From positions 31,981 through 95,980 of IMG/VR virus record IMGVR_UViG_3300021373_002437: a stretch of 64,000 nt of DNA, one strand, 5' to 3'. Within the stretch, counting starts at the first letter, position 1. The number at the start of each line of letters is the position of its first letter. Positions 55,264-62,235 of the stretch are shown here, in pieces. Source of the stretch: a virus. Below the pieces are notes generated by a model, which saw nothing but the letters and a program-made list of their open reading frames with translations, did no database searches and was not told the DNA's origin. Both the position numbers and the translations under genes were made by a program.

Positions 55264-55494
55264 ATGGACACAGCTAAAGTACGTTCAGCAGTTGTTGAGC
55301 TTGACCAATCCATGACTCGTGCAGACGCCGAGCGTGATTTCCAGAAAGAGAAGATCAGTGCGGTTGCTGAAGAGCAAGGCATTGATAAGCGAGTCCTGCG
55401 TAAAATGGCTCGTGCTTATCACAAGAGCAACTTCCAAGATGAAGCTGCCCAGAACGATGAGTTTGAGACCATCTACACCAATGTAATGAGCTAA
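55264..55494 (+). CDS. dsbA: dsDNA-binding protein DsbA-like, late-transcription accessory
   Basis: A 76-aa basic/acidic helical protein. Its C-terminal half (VLRKMARAYHKSNFQDEAAQ, then FETIYTNVMS) aligns in pattern with T4 DsbA (89 aa), where LLALYHKDN is followed by ELYDTVF. T4 DsbA binds DNA upstream of late promoters and modulates late transcription. The first 30 residues are divergent. Nearness to gp55 fits the role. Confidence 0.65.
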   Translation: MDTAKVRSAVVELDQSMTRADAERDFQKEKISAVAEEQGIDKRVLRKMARAYHKSNFQDEAAQNDEFETIYTNVMS

Positions 55495-55498
55495 GGCT

Positions 55499-56446
55499 AT
55501 GGAAAAAGTCTTAGTTACTGGTGGCAATGGGTTCATCGGCAGACAAGTTGTATGGCATCTTTTCGAGGCAGGCTATGAGCCAGTTGTAATTGACTGGGAA
55601 AATAAGCTTGGTCTCCCTTCCTTCACTCTTTCCTTCGATGATCGAAATGTATTACAGATCATGAAGAATAATGGGATTAAGAAAGTCATACACTTGGCTG
55701 CAGATCACGAGGTTGGCAGGAGCATGGATGAACCGTCCGTGTACTACAACAACAACGTAGCAAGTTCTATTCGCTTTCTGGATATGTGTATTCAAGCAGG
55801 CGTAGAGCAGTTTATATTCAGCAGTTCTAGTAGCGTGTACGATGCATATTCGACTGACAATGGTGTATGCCTTGAGTACAGTAAACTCGGTGGAAGTTCT
55901 CCATATGCCAGAACTAAACAAATGTTTGAGCATATCTTGTTGGACTATGGTGCTGCGTATGGCATAAAAACGATTTCTCTCAGGTACTTCAATGCAGCGG
56001 GGGCTTCCCCCGACTTACTTCATGGGTACACACAGGAACCACCGACACACCTGTTCCCAGTCTTAGCCAAATGCTTTGTAGAAGATGCTCCTTTCACAAT
56101 TCATGGCGACGATTACGGGACAGAAGATGGTACCTGCATTAGAGACTACACCCACGTAGATGACATTGCAAGGGCTCATGTGTCTGCGCTTAATTATAGC
56201 GGTCCCCGTGGTGCGTTCAATTTGGGTATGGGTGAAGGATATTCGGTTCAAGAAATCATACAGGAATTTTGTGACTACACTGGGAAAGTTATTTCAGTGG
56301 AGGTTGGTCCTCGCAGACCGGGAGATGTACCCAAGCGAATCGCAAACTGGGGTCTTGCATATAACCTTCTTAACTGGAAACCGATGTGGACCCTGAAAGA
56401 TATGGTGATGCATGCGTATGAATGGGAAAAGCTTAGATGCAAGTAG
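55499..56446 (+). CDS. galE: UDP-glucose 4-epimerase-type sugar epimerase (GalE-like)
   Basis: A 315-aa short-chain NAD-dependent epimerase. TGGNGFIG (residues 7-14) binds NAD, SSSVYDAY and YARTK (about residue 138) supply the catalytic Ser and Tyr-x3-Lys, and GTCIRDYTHVDD with RRPGDVP is the GalE signature. It would supply UDP-galactose from UDP-glucose and so could feed the glycosyltransferases in this genome. Sequence alone does not exclude a related UDP-sugar epimerase. Its end overlaps gp47 by 10 bases. Confidence 0.85.
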   Translation: MEKVLVTGGNGFIGRQVVWHLFEAGYEPVVIDWENKLGLPSFTLSFDDRNVLQIMKNNGIKKVIHLAADHEVGRSMDEPSVYYNNNVASSIRFLDMCIQAGVEQFIFSSSSSVYDAYSTDNGVCLEYSKLGGSSPYARTKQMFEHILLDYGAAYGIKTISLRYFNAAGASPDLLHGYTQEPPTHLFPVLAKCFVEDAPFTIHGDDYGTEDGTCIRDYTHVDDIARAHVSALNYSGPRGAFNLGMGEGYSVQEIIQEFCDYTGKVISVEVGPRRPGDVPKRIANWGLAYNLLNWKPMWTLKDMVMHAYEWEKLRCK

Positions 56447-57495
56447 CTTGGATAACTGATTTACATTTCGGTGCTCGTAATGATCACCCCGTGTTCAATA
56501 AGCACATTGAAACTTTCTATACAGAAACTTTCTTTCCACACCTGCGCGAGAATGGAATCAAAGATATCTTCATGATGGGTGACACTTTTGAGCGCCGAAA
56601 GTATATCAACTTCCACACTCTTTACCAGTGCAGGAAATATTATTTCGATGTTGCTAGGGATGAAGGAATCAACATTCATATCATTCCGGGCAATCACGAT
56701 ACATATTTCAAGAACACCAATGAGGTTAACTCCCCTAGGCTGTTGTTGAATGAGTATGAGAATATTATCCAGTACCACCATGTGACAGATGTTAAGGTTG
56801 GAAACTCTACCTTCTGCTTTGTCCCATGGATTACAAAGGAAAATGAAGATGAGTTTGTTAAAGCGATTAAAGCCTCGACTGCAGACGTTTGCCTTGGACA
56901 TTTTGAATTCACGGGTTATAAGATGCATCGTGACACCATTAATCCTCATGGCATGGCTCCTAGTGTGGTCGATCATTTTCCTCTGGTTATTAGTGGTCAT
57001 TTCCACCATCGGCATTCTAAGGGCAATATTACATACATGGGAAACCCATATGAAATAACTTGGTCTGACTATGGTGATACCCGTGGGTTCGCAGTATTCG
57101 ATTGCGACACTAAGAAGATGGAGTATGTGAATAACCCAGTCAAGATTCATCACAAGGTCTACTACAATGACACTGAAGAGAGTCAACATGGTGACCCTAT
57201 GGAAACAGACTTCGAATCACTTAAGAACGGCTGTGTGAAAGTCTACGTGGAAAAGAAGTCAGACTTGAAGAAGTATGATAAGTTCATGGATAAGATTGAT
57301 GAGCAAGACCCGATTGATGTTAAGCCGGTTGAAGACTTGAGTGAAGAGTTTGAGCGTGGTGATGAACACATTGATGTTGAAGACACTATGACAATCCTCA
57401 AAGACTATGTTGATGAGATTGAGATTACTCTGAACAAGGATGAGATTAAGAATAGACTGCAGACTTTGCATATTGAGGCACTTGAAATACTATGA
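56437..57495 (+). CDS. gp47: Recombination nuclease subunit gp47 (Mre11/SbcD type)
   Basis: A 352-aa metallophosphoesterase (T4 gp47 is 339 aa) that with gp46 resects DNA ends. Motifs in order: TDLHFGAR (residues 6-13), MGDTFERR, IPGNHDTY, LGHFEF and SGHFHHRH, the metal ligands of the Mre11 family. The C-terminus is acidic with a helical tail that in T4 binds gp46. The end of the gene overlaps the HNH-like reading frame. Confidence 0.95.
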   Translation: MQVAWITDLHFGARNDHPVFNKHIETFYTETFFPHLRENGIKDIFMMGDTFERRKYINFHTLYQCRKYYFDVARDEGINIHIIPGNHDTYFKNTNEVNSPRLLLNEYENIIQYHHVTDVKVGNSTFCFVPWITKENEDEFVKAIKASTADVCLGHFEFTGYKMHRDTINPHGMAPSVVDHFPLVISGHFHHRHSKGNITYMGNPYEITWSDYGDTRGFAVFDCDTKKMEYVNNPVKIHHKVYYNDTEESQHGDPMETDFESLKNGCVKVYVEKKSDLKKYDKFMDKIDEQDPIDVKPVEDLSEEFERGDEHIDVEDTMTILKDYVDEIEITLNKDEIKNRLQTLHIEALEIL

Positions 57496-57685
57496 TAAAT
57501 TTCCAGACAGTCACCCAAGAACTCTTGCTGGAGTTGAGGGTGGTTATCATTTGGACCATATTATAGAAGTGAGAATTGGGTTTGATTGGGGTATTCCCCC
57601 AGAAGAACTCAGTAAAATTGAAAATTTGAGAATACTTCCTTGGAGAGAAAATCTTGCGAGGAATAGGAGGGTAGAACCGTCATAG
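57482..57685 (+). CDS. HNH endonuclease-like small protein between gp47 and gp46
   Basis: A 67-aa reading frame with HLDHIIEVRIGFDWGIPPEE and ENLRILPWRENLARN, the short HNH pattern (H23, H26, Asn48 and Asn57) of phage HNH proteins. The likely start is TTG 57482 inside the end of gp47; an ATG at 57440 is also in frame but has no ribosome site. It could be a nicking enzyme, a mobile-element remnant or an auxiliary to gp46/47. Its stop overlaps the presumed gp46 start as ATAG. Confidence 0.55.
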   Translation: MKYYDKFPDSHPRTLAGVEGGYHLDHIIEVRIGFDWGIPPEELSKIENLRILPWRENLARNRRVEPS

Positions 57686-59349
57686 CGTTTCAGGTAGTCC
57701 GATGGAAGAATTTTCTAGCGACAGGCAATGCGTTTACCGAGATTCGGCTGGATGATGCTCCAACGAAATTGATCTTTGGTAAGAATGGACATGGTAAATC
57801 CACGGTGTTGGATGCGATTACCTTTGCCCTTTTCAATAAGCCATTTAGGAATATCTCCAAGCCCCAGTTGGTCAACTCAGTCAACGGGAAGAAGGCTCTG
57901 GTTGAGATTGAGTTCAGTATTGGTAATAAGCATTACCTGATACGTCGAGGCATTCAGCCAAACGTATTTGATATTGTCATTGATGGTGAGAAGCTAGACC
58001 AGAATGCAAACGTGCGTGACTTCCAGAAGCACCTTGAGGAAAACATTCTCAAGCTGAACTACAAGTCATTCACACAGATTGTGATCTTGGGCAGTGCTAC
58101 CTTCACACCATTCATGCAGTTGACCACGGCTGTCCGTAGAGAAATTATTGAAGACCTACTGGACATACGAATCTTTACAGCTATGAAAGACGTATTGAAA
58201 CAGAAGACCACTATTATTAAAGAGAGGTTGGTCGAGGTTGATGCTGATCTTCGTCGTGTTGGTGAGGTCATGGAGGTAACTAATAAGTACATTGATGTAC
58301 TCAAAACTGACAAGTCGGAAAAAGCAGATCGGATAACCAGTGAAATAGAGACCTTGAAAAAATCTAGCAAGGAGACATTCAAGGAAATGAATGCTCTGAT
58401 TGAAGAGAAGGATGAGATTGGTGATGTTGTTGGTGAGAAACAAAAGCTAGAGACTTATAAAAATGAAGTGACTTTTAAGATAAACCAATTAAAGAAACAA
58501 ATAACTTTCTATGAGTCTAATAGTGAATGTCCAACATGTAAACAGCCCATTGATGAGGATTTTAAAAAGGGTGTATGTGATGAGCATAATGGTAAGCTGA
58601 CCACGATGCAGGCTGGTAGTGAAGGCATCAATAAAAAGCTTGATGAAATTAACGAGGCACATAAAAAGTATGTTGGGTTGTCCGAGAAGACTGGGGAACT
58701 CCAGACAATACTGAGAACCAACAAGACTCTGTTAGATCGCTTGGAAAACGAATTAAAGGAAGTGGAAAAGCTTTCTGGTAATATTGAAGAAGAAGAGGCG
58801 AAGGCAGCGAGTTTAGTAGAAGAGATTGCTGCCCACCAAGCGTTGAAAGATGAACTGACAGAAGAGCAGCATTACAATACTGCCATCGAATCCCTACTGA
58901 AAGACTCGGGGATTAAGACGAAAATAATTCGACAATATTTGCCGGTGATTAACAAGTTGGTGAATAAATACTTGACAGCCATGGACTTCTATGTAAACTT
59001 TGAACTAGATGAAACGTTCAAGGAAACAATCAAGTCCCGGCACCGAGATAAGTTTACCTATGCATCCTTTAGTGAGGGGCAGAAGCAAAGGATTGATTTG
59101 GCATTACTGTTTACTTGGAGAGATATAGCCAAGCTGAAGAACAGTGCCAGCACCAATCTACTAATGCTGGATGAGATTTTTGATAGTTCTCTGGATGATG
59201 ACGGTATTGATATTGTGAAGAAGCTGATTCATAAGGTCAGTGAAGATAACAATGTATTTGTAATAACACCTAAGCCAGATGACCTGTTTGACATGTTCAA
59301 GGAAGTCATTGAGTTTAGATTAAACGGAAACTATTCACAGAAGGTGTAA
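57682..59349 (+). CDS. gp46: Recombination exonuclease subunit gp46 (Rad50/SbcC type), probable AUA start
   Basis: A 555-aa protein in the frame shown (T4 gp46 is 560 aa). Motifs: Walker A IFGKNGHGKST (residues 30-40), zinc-hook CPTCKQP (near residue 280), signature YASFSEGQKQR and Walker B LLMLDEIFDSS. The N-terminus RWKNFLATGNAFTEIRL aligns with the T4 start, so translation must begin upstream of the TTG at 57769. The only suitably placed codon after AGGAGG (57665-57670) is ATA 57682, which overlaps the HNH stop TAG. No ATG, GTG or TTG lies between the in-frame stop at 57664 and 57769. Confidence 0.92.
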   Translation: MAFQVVRWKNFLATGNAFTEIRLDDAPTKLIFGKNGHGKSTVLDAITFALFNKPFRNISKPQLVNSVNGKKALVEIEFSIGNKHYLIRRGIQPNVFDIVIDGEKLDQNANVRDFQKHLEENILKLNYKSFTQIVILGSATFTPFMQLTTAVRREIIEDLLDIRIFTAMKDVLKQKTTIIKERLVEVDADLRRVGEVMEVTNKYIDVLKTDKSEKADRITSEIETLKKSSKETFKEMNALIEEKDEIGDVVGEKQKLETYKNEVTFKINQLKKQITFYESNSECPTCKQPIDEDFKKGVCDEHNGKLTTMQAGSEGINKKLDEINEAHKKYVGLSEKTGELQTILRTNKTLLDRLENELKEVEKLSGNIEEEEAKAASLVEEIAAHQALKDELTEEQHYNTAIESLLKDSGIKTKIIRQYLPVINKLVNKYLTAMDFYVNFELDETFKETIKSRHRDKFTYASFSEGQKQRIDLALLFTWRDIAKLKNSASTNLLMLDEIFDSSLDDDGIDIVKKLIHKVSEDNNVFVITPKPDDLFDMFKEVIEFRLNGNYSQKV

Positions 59350-59382
59350 CATGGATATTGTAGCGATCAGTGAAATTAACAC

Positions 59383-59411
59383 TTGACATCTAGGAAACAT
59401 GGTGTTATTCT
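59383..59411 (+). promoter_or_regulatory. Sigma70-type promoter for the tRNA cluster
   Basis: TTGACA (59383-59388), a 17-base spacer and TATTCT (59406-59411), 13 bases before tRNA-Tyr. A near-consensus promoter placed to transcribe all three RNA genes. Confidence 0.85.
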
Positions 59412-59423
59412 AGATAAAAATTT

Positions 59424-59509
59424 GGGTAGGTATGCAAAATGGTTGAAGCAGGCAGACTGTAAATCTGTCCCGTAAGGCACTGTTGGTTCAAGTCCAGCCC
59501 TGCCCACCA
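59424..59509 (+). tRNA. tRNA-Tyr (GTA)
   Basis: A complete class II cloverleaf: acceptor GGGTAGG/CCTGCCC, anticodon arm GCAGA-CTGTAAA-TCTGT with anticodon GTA, a long variable arm typical of bacterial tRNA-Tyr, T arm GTTGG-TTCAAGT-CCAGC, and an encoded CCA. Confidence 0.92.
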
Positions 59510-59517
59510 AATTAAAC

Positions 59518-59600
59518 GCGCGAGTAGCTCAGCATTGCGAAATCAGAGCGCCCGGTTATTATCGGTAGGTGCGGTGGTTCAAGTCCACCCTCGCGCACCA
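59518..59600 (+). tRNA. tRNA-like gene with an unusual anticodon arm (possibly Asn or Ile type)
   Basis: Acceptor GCGCGAG/CTCGCGC (7 bp), D stem GCTC/GAGC, T arm GGTGG-TTCAAGT-CCACC and CCA are all perfect. The anticodon arm is odd. In the standard register the loop is TTATTAT (anticodon ATT), but the flanking stem pairs poorly; shifting by one base gives a 4-bp stem and a 6-base loop, or anticodon TAT with a mismatch. The D loop is 15 bases and lacks a GG pair. It may be a real tRNA with edited or odd structure, or a decaying gene. Confidence 0.6.
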
Positions 59601-59613
59601 AATTAAAAGCTTC

Positions 59614-59749
59614 GGGGGTACTGACATGTACTCGCAACACGAAAGTCGTACAACTTTCTACTGGTTGTGAGTCGGGCGAGTCGCGCTAGCCGTACACTAG
59701 CTATCAATACTATAGATTGTGATAGGTTCGAATCCATCTGCCCCCACCA
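59614..59749 (+). ncRNA. tRNA-like RNA with an inserted hairpin
   Basis: A 136-base stretch bounded by a perfect acceptor stem (GGGGGTA/TGCCCCC) and an encoded CCA, with a T-arm-like GGTTCGAATCC that contains a bulged A. Inside it is a stable nested hairpin at 59631-59671 (8-bp CTCGCAAC/GTTGTGAG, then 6-bp GAAAGT/ACTTTC). Without it a class II cloverleaf of about 95 bases can be drawn, with stem GCTAG-CCGTACA-CTAGC holding GTA and a long variable arm. It may be a tRNA with an intron-like insertion, or a tRNA-like non-coding RNA. Confidence 0.5.
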
Positions 59750-59819
59750 AACATATGTCGCGGAAACAGACCGACTGGCTATGACCGCTGCCAGTAACCA
59801 AATCATGAAGGAGTAGTAA

Positions 59820-60185
59820 ATGGATAGAGATAGAATCAAACTTTGTGCAGAAGTGCTGGAAGATGCCTGCCATGGAGCCGCTAAAAGTGCGGGCTGGTGG
59901 GACCGAGAAAAAACTTGGGAAACATTTCCTCGTTGTCTTACGTTGATTCATAGTGAAATCAGTGAAGCCATGGAGGGTGATCGCAAAGGGTTGATGGATG
60001 ACCACCTTCCAGACCGTCCAATGCGAGAAGTTGAATTGGCTGATGCTGCAATACGAATTTTTGATTTGGCTGGTGCATATGATCTTGATATCGGTGGTGC
60101 AATTGCCGACAAGCTAGCGTACAATGCTCAACGTGCAGATCATAAGAAGGAAAACCGTCAAGCTGCTGGTGGTAAAACGTATTAA
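59820..60185 (+). CDS. MazG-like nucleotide pyrophosphohydrolase
   Basis: A 121-aa all-helical NTP pyrophosphohydrolase with the family metal motif HSEISEAMEGDRKG (EExxE-like, residues about 44-57) and the second acidic pair VELADAAIRIFDLAG (residues about 70-85), then the C-terminal NAQRADHKKENRQAAGGK tail usual in phage MazG-like proteins. Host MazG hydrolyses NTPs and (p)ppGpp. GAAGGAG lies 12 bases before the ATG. Confidence 0.85.
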   Translation: MDRDRIKLCAEVLEDACHGAAKSAGWWDREKTWETFPRCLTLIHSEISEAMEGDRKGLMDDHLPDRPMREVELADAAIRIFDLAGAYDLDIGGAIADKLAYNAQRADHKKENRQAAGGKTY

Positions 60186-60206
60186 TCAGGCTAATAGGAG
60201 AATAAT

Positions 60207-60719
60207 ATGGAACTGATTCCTTTCAGCGACCCAATGCTGAAACACCCACCCAAACCGGTGGACTTTGAGAAAGACGATGTAGAAAAAATTAGTCAAGAAA
60301 TGATTCAATACATGAGTAAGGTTGGTGGTGCAGGATTGTCTGCCAATCAGGTTGGTGAAGACCTAGCCATGTTTGTCATGGGGGGCTTTGGTAACACACC
60401 AATTCGTGTAGTTGTGAATCCAAAATTACAATCAGTTTCAGAAACTCAGGTTCTTATGGAAGAAGGTTGTCTGTCTTATCCGGGCCTCAGACTCAAGCTT
60501 AAACGCTCAGATGCTTGCGCCCTTTCTTATCAAAATGAGAAGGGTGAAATGGTGGTGGAGAAGTTTGAGGGCGTCGAGGCTCGTGTTGTTCTTCATGAGT
60601 ACGATCATATGGTTGGACAGAACTTTACACAGCGAGCTTCACCGTTAAAAATCCAACGAGCCATGAAGAAGCTGGATAAGAAGGTCAAGAACTATAAGCG
60701 TATGAAGGGAATGGTATGA
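60207..60719 (+). CDS. def: Peptide deformylase
   Basis: A 170-aa metalloprotease-type peptide deformylase that removes N-formyl groups from new proteins. All three family motifs are present: GAGLSANQ (residues 41-48), EEGCLSYPG and HEYDHMVGQ. It is near the length of bacterial deformylases. Deformylase genes are common in marine phages and probably keep host translation of phage proteins going. It overlaps the next gene by 4 bases (ATGA). Confidence 0.94.
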   Translation: MELIPFSDPMLKHPPKPVDFEKDDVEKISQEMIQYMSKVGGAGLSANQVGEDLAMFVMGGFGNTPIRVVVNPKLQSVSETQVLMEEGCLSYPGLRLKLKRSDACALSYQNEKGEMVVEKFEGVEARVVLHEYDHMVGQNFTQRASPLKIQRAMKKLDKKVKNYKRMKGMV

Positions 60720-61081
60720 GCACTTTCGATTTCGGATTTACAGCCGTTGATGAACCACCTACATCAGAGCCACAACCAACTGAACCGGTAGTGGCTCATG
60801 TAGATGATGCCCAGATACAATCCGTGATGGATAAGCTGGAACACCTTCAAGCTTTGATTATAAATTCAGATAACAGTGGTTTGATTAATGAACACAGGGA
60901 ACTGGTTCAACAAGACGTTGCTGCTAAACTACATCAGGTTGAAGATTTGATTCTGCCACTACTGCAGAACCTACAATTGAATCCTGATAAGGACTACATC
61001 TATTGGCCTAATCGAAATGCCATTTTGGATGAACAAATAGAAAAAATAAAAGCGGTGACCCGCTACTACGATACCATTTAG
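60716..61081 (+). CDS. Unassigned phage protein
   Basis: A 121-aa protein with a Pro-rich N-terminus (TFDFGFTAVDEPPTSEPQPT), a coiled middle (DDAQIQSVMDKLEHLQALII; QQDVAAKLHQVEDLI) and a conserved-looking end, DYIYWPNRNAILDEQIEKIK. The YIYWPNR motif recurs in small proteins of marine T4-like phages. Coupled to the deformylase gene by ATGA. Confidence 0.6.
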   Translation: MSTFDFGFTAVDEPPTSEPQPTEPVVAHVDDAQIQSVMDKLEHLQALIINSDNSGLINEHRELVQQDVAAKLHQVEDLILPLLQNLQLNPDKDYIYWPNRNAILDEQIEKIKAVTRYYDTI

Positions 61082-61089
61082 GAGTTTAT

Positions 61090-61704
61090 ATGGGCAAAGA
61101 TAAGGGAAAAATGAATGCTGAAGAAAGAACTACTGAGGCAATTGCTAACGGAGTATTTCACAGACCACTAGGAAGCGTTTTTGATTTCTATCTCAATGGT
61201 GAGATAGAGGGCCCAGAAAGCTACCTTGAATGGAATCATATCATTAGGACAGCCGGTCCTGCTGATGTAATCTATTTACATATCAATTGTTATGGTGGTG
61301 ATATGTTCGCTGCCATTCAACTGCTACGAGCATTATCTGAGACACAAGCACAAGTTGTGGCTTCTGTTGAGGGTGCCTGTATGTCAGCAGCAACATTCTT
61401 ATTTTTGGTTGCAGATAGTTGTGAAGTATCAGATCATTCCATGTTCATGTTCCACACATATTCGGGTGGAACTATTGGTAAGGGGCATGAAATGGCTGTG
61501 CAGATTAAGTATGAAGAGAAATGGGCTAGGAATGTTTTGGAAAGCCTGTACAAAGATTTCTTGACTGCAGAAGAGATAAACGATATCTATGAAGGTAAGG
61601 ACATTTGGATGGGGCAGGAAGAGGTCATGAAACGACTTGAATTGCGAAACGCAGCCCGACAACCCACACCAGCCAAGAAGAAGGCATCCAAGAAAAAGGC
61701 TTGA
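61090..61704 (+). CDS. ClpP-like serine protease
   Basis: A 204-aa protein of the ClpP/crotonase fold. Catalytic Ser in GACMSAATF (S99) and His in MFMFHTYSGG (H122) are clear, preceded by the oxyanion-loop region LHINCYGGDMF. The C-terminus is a Lys-rich tail (ARQPTPAKKKASKKKA). gp21 already serves as the head protease here, so this may be an extra processing enzyme, a host-directed protease or a chaperone-type factor. Strong AGGAG ribosome site. Confidence 0.88.
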   Translation: MGKDKGKMNAEERTTEAIANGVFHRPLGSVFDFYLNGEIEGPESYLEWNHIIRTAGPADVIYLHINCYGGDMFAAIQLLRALSETQAQVVASVEGACMSAATFLFLVADSCEVSDHSMFMFHTYSGGTIGKGHEMAVQIKYEEKWARNVLESLYKDFLTAEEINDIYEGKDIWMGQEEVMKRLELRNAARQPTPAKKKASKKKA

Positions 61705-61729
61705 CAACACCCCCATTCTTTGATATACT
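61701..61729 (+). promoter_or_regulatory. Sigma70-type promoter
   Basis: TTGACA (61701-61706), a 17-base spacer and TATACT (61724-61729), overlapping the ClpP stop and 32 bases before the small gene at 61762. Confidence 0.82.
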
Positions 61730-61761
61730 GGCTAACATAATTTAACACGAGGTATATCAAA

Positions 61762-61917
61762 ATGGGTAAAGTAAATGATTTCTGGTGGGTTGAACAAAAC
61801 CAAGACGATGCTTGGATTGATGTACAGTCCGAAAAATTAGAAATGATAGAAGAAAATTATGAGATTCCCCCTGTAAGGATTATAAATAGTAATGAAGAAA
61901 CCCGACTACCGATTTAA
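61762..61917 (+). CDS. 51-aa acidic unassigned protein
   Basis: A small gene with GAGG at 61749 behind a near-perfect sigma70 promoter. Trp- and acid-rich (NDFWWVEQNQDDAWIDV; EKLEMIEENYEIP). It overlaps the next gene by 26 bases. No family recognised; probably an early host-interaction protein by position. Confidence 0.6.
   Translation: MGKVNDFWWVEQNQDDAWIDVQSEKLEMIEENYEIPPVRIINSNEETRLPI
61881..61888 (+). promoter_or_regulatory. TATAAATA box, possible late promoter
   Basis: A perfect box inside the 51-aa gene but only 3 bases before the ATG at 61892. It is too close to serve that start with a leader, so it may act on the clamp genes downstream or be coincidental. Confidence 0.35.
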
Positions 61918-62173
61918 TGAAGATAAGCTGCTAGAAGAAGTAAAAGCCTATATTGATGCCACTTATGCAGGACACTACGGCACCGGGGGAATCCAATCCT
62001 CTGAGGTCATTGTCTCTCGTGGTAGAGGTCTGGACTTCTTTCTCGGGAATGTTGACAAATACAATGACCGGTATGGTAAGAAAGGTGATGTAGAGGATTG
62101 GCGTAAAGACCTTCTCAAAATCATGCACTATACAATACTGGCATTGAATGAACACGATAGGAGCAACAAATGA
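61892..62173 (+). CDS. Unassigned 93-aa protein
   Basis: A mixed alpha/beta protein (MKKPDYRFNEDKLLEEVKAY; SSEVIVSRGRGLDFFLGNVD; WRKDLLKIMHYTILALNEHD). Small proteins like this occur near the clamp genes in marine T4-like phages. It is linked to the next microgene by ATGA. Confidence 0.6.
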   Translation: MKKPDYRFNEDKLLEEVKAYIDATYAGHYGTGGIQSSEVIVSRGRGLDFFLGNVDKYNDRYGKKGDVEDWRKDLLKIMHYTILALNEHDRSNK

Positions 62174-62235
62174 TACTAAAAAATGACGGTAAAGTAACCA
62201 CTAGCAAACGACCACAGACTGTCAAGGAATACTAA
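62170..62235 (+). CDS. 21-aa microgene (MILKNDGKVTTSKRPQTVKE-Y)
   Basis: The frame fits between two genes with ATGA at its start and TAATG at its end, the same junction style as the neighbours, so it is probably translated. It is basic and has no recognised family. Confidence 0.4.
   Translation: MILKNDGKVTTSKRPQTVKEY

Noticed and set aside
56461-57189. Minus-strand frame of 242 codons inside gp47
   Set aside because: It is the shadow of the well-supported gp47 gene and shows no domain.
59614-59749. tmRNA
   Set aside because: Too short, no tag-peptide frame and no tmRNA 5' consensus; only the acceptor and T-loop resemble it.
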